From positions 763-7,831 of the forward strand of contig DHIR01000178.1 of the NCBI GenBank assembly GCA_002403905.1: a DNA stretch of 7,069 nucleotides, written 5' to 3'. Positions 6,157-7,069 of the stretch are shown here, piece by piece; within the stretch, counting starts at the first letter, position 1; each line of letters starts with the position of its first letter. The DNA is from Mucilaginibacter sp. UBA4741. Lineage in GTDB: Bacteria > Bacteroidota > Bacteroidia > Sphingobacteriales > Sphingobacteriaceae. The translations under genes and the position numbers were made by a program. The notes under the pieces are model-generated. The model saw only the letters and a list, made by a program, of their open reading frames with translations. It was not told where the DNA came from and ran no database searches.

Positions 6157-6936
6157 TTATATCTCTTTCTCTTTTAATCTAAAAAATGCGCTTAACCATA
6201 ATATAATTACTGCAATGGCAAAAACTATTAGTGTTGTATGGTTCATGTTGTCAGTGGCCCAGATGTCCCAGCCGCGCTTATTGTCTGTAAAGCTAAATTG
6301 TTGAAATACAGCCGATCTTAGTTCACTTTTGCCAATTATAAACTGTAACATAGGGGTATTAATTACTGTAAATACCAATATATATATAAAGAAAATAAAG
6401 GCTGTTTTTATAAAATGAAGCTTCTCAAAAAATATAGCGCCTAATAATGTAAAACCATGGAAAATAGCATATACTATAAAAGCCATATATGCACGTTGCT
6501 CCAGATCCAAAATATTGATCATTTTATTAGGGTCGTTGATGGGTGGATGGCTGATACCGATGATGATCCAATCTACCAGGTAAAATACGCCGATAAACAG
6601 CAACTGATAGATAACGAACGAGTAGATCCATGTCACCAGGAATTTCTCGAGGTGCGATGCTGGCAGTGTTAACACCTGGTTGGCTTTACGTTTATCGCCC
6701 AGATCAGCAAAAACAAGGCTGGTAAATATGCTGCCCGCAACCGGCAATATGTCTATAAAAGCAATGGCTTGTATCTGTACAGCTAATCGCCCCTCATTAG
6801 TAAAAGCAAAAAGCGCAAGGGCTATAGCTATTATACCTGCCAATACGCTGGTTGATAGCAGGTAAGTTTTTGCATGCTCCAGCGTATGCTTTTTAAAAAG
6901 CCTGATAAAGCGGGTTAAGTTAAATGTATTACTCAT
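6157..6936 (-). CDS. Six-helix membrane protein, probable ABC-transporter permease
   Basis: The 259-aa product has about six hydrophobic segments: 24-45, 57-77, 98-127 (possibly long or re-entrant), 149-170, 174-194 and 233-252. The positive cluster RFIRLFKKH near the N-terminus suggests a cytoplasmic start. The loop TLPASHLEKFL (90-100) is typical of ABC-2-like permeases from Bacteroidota. There are no nucleotide-binding motifs, so the energy must come from a partner, and the preceding gene ends like an ABC ATPase. Its ATG overlaps that gene's stop by 8 bp (ATGAGTAA), suggesting translational coupling. It probably acts in the inner membrane to export a compound or move lipid or peptide; the substrate is unknown. 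Confidence 0.85.
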   Translation of the reverse strand: MSNTFNLTRFIRLFKKHTLEHAKTYLLSTSVLAGIIAIALALFAFTNEGRLAVQIQAIAFIDILPVAGSIFTSLVFADLGDKRKANQVLTLPASHLEKFLVTWIYSFVIYQLLFIGVFYLVDWIIIGISHPPINDPNKMINILDLEQRAYMAFIVYAIFHGFTLLGAIFFEKLHFIKTAFIFFIYILVFTVINTPMLQFIIGKSELRSAVFQQFSFTDNKRGWDIWATDNMNHTTLIVFAIAVIILWLSAFFRLKEKEI

Positions 6937-7069
6937 GACCGGGTTTGTTTAAAATTTCAATAAGTTGTGTGTTATTGCTGATAATGGCATTGAATAAAAG
7001 TTCCATATCCACTTTTGTATAGCTGCCATTAGTGTTTTCTGTAATGGCGTGCAGTCCGCTCATGTTCTC
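6929..7069 (-). CDS. C-terminal end of a probable ABC-transporter ATP-binding protein (partial)
   Basis: Only the last 46 residues are in the window, and the gene continues past the right edge. The visible sequence includes GLHAITENTNGSYTKVD (5-21) and then a helix, MELLFNAIISNNTQLIEILN (22-41). This resembles the C-terminal tail seen after the nucleotide-binding domain in Bacteroidota ABC ATPases paired with YtrA regulators. No Walker or signature motif is visible, so the call rests on that tail and on the context: an 8-bp overlap with a permease-like gene, followed by a YtrA-type regulator. It would supply the ATP hydrolysis for the transporter. The operon promoter must lie outside the window. 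Confidence 0.7.
   Translation of the reverse strand, partial: ENMSGLHAITENTNGSYTKVDMELLFNAIISNNTQLIEILNKPGHE

Overview
The window most likely comes from a Bacteroidota chromosome, probably Sphingobacteriaceae (Mucilaginibacter/Pedobacter-like). The signs are a GLPGLI-family secreted protein paired with a carboxypeptidase-regulatory-domain outer-membrane beta-barrel protein, start codons without clear Shine-Dalgarno sequences, and -7-like promoter boxes close to the Bacteroidota TAnnTTTG type. The taxon is inferred from gene content only.

Layout. (1) Positions 1-132 hold an AT-rich intergenic repeat: a 20-bp tandem repeat (2.8 copies visible, possibly continuing beyond the left edge) that runs into a long imperfect palindrome (40-132). 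The palindrome ends 2 bp before the presumed promoter of the next gene. (2) 161-1249, plus strand: a secreted alpha/beta hydrolase with a visible catalytic Ser and His. (3) 1254-4821, minus strand: a two-gene unit consisting of a 928-aa outer-membrane beta-barrel/TonB-dependent-receptor-like protein followed 7 bp later by a GLPGLI-family protein. It converges on the hydrolase with only 4 bp between stop codons. (4) 4822-5071: an intergenic stretch with the receptor promoter, three TTAAC direct repeats at exact 10-bp spacing, and a strong hairpin terminator for the next minus-strand operon. (5) 5072-7069, minus strand: a tightly packed operon whose 5' end lies outside the window. In transcription order it holds the C-terminus of a probable ABC-transporter ATPase, a six-helix membrane protein (the probable permease), a YtrA-type GntR regulator, and a membrane-anchored putative adhesin/DUF2807-like protein that is interrupted by a one-base frameshift.

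How the genes work together. The operon at the right looks like a self-regulated ABC exporter of the YtrA type: the regulator probably represses its own operon, and the last gene may be an envelope protein made under the same control. The receptor/GLPGLI pair is a recurrent Bacteroidota outer-membrane module whose substrate cannot be read from the sequence. The hydrolase is transcribed alone. I do not see a clearly new multi-gene system. The least ordinary items are the tandem-plus-palindrome repeat at the left edge, the frameshift next to a G5/T5 double homopolymer, and the 10-bp-phased TTAAC repeats.
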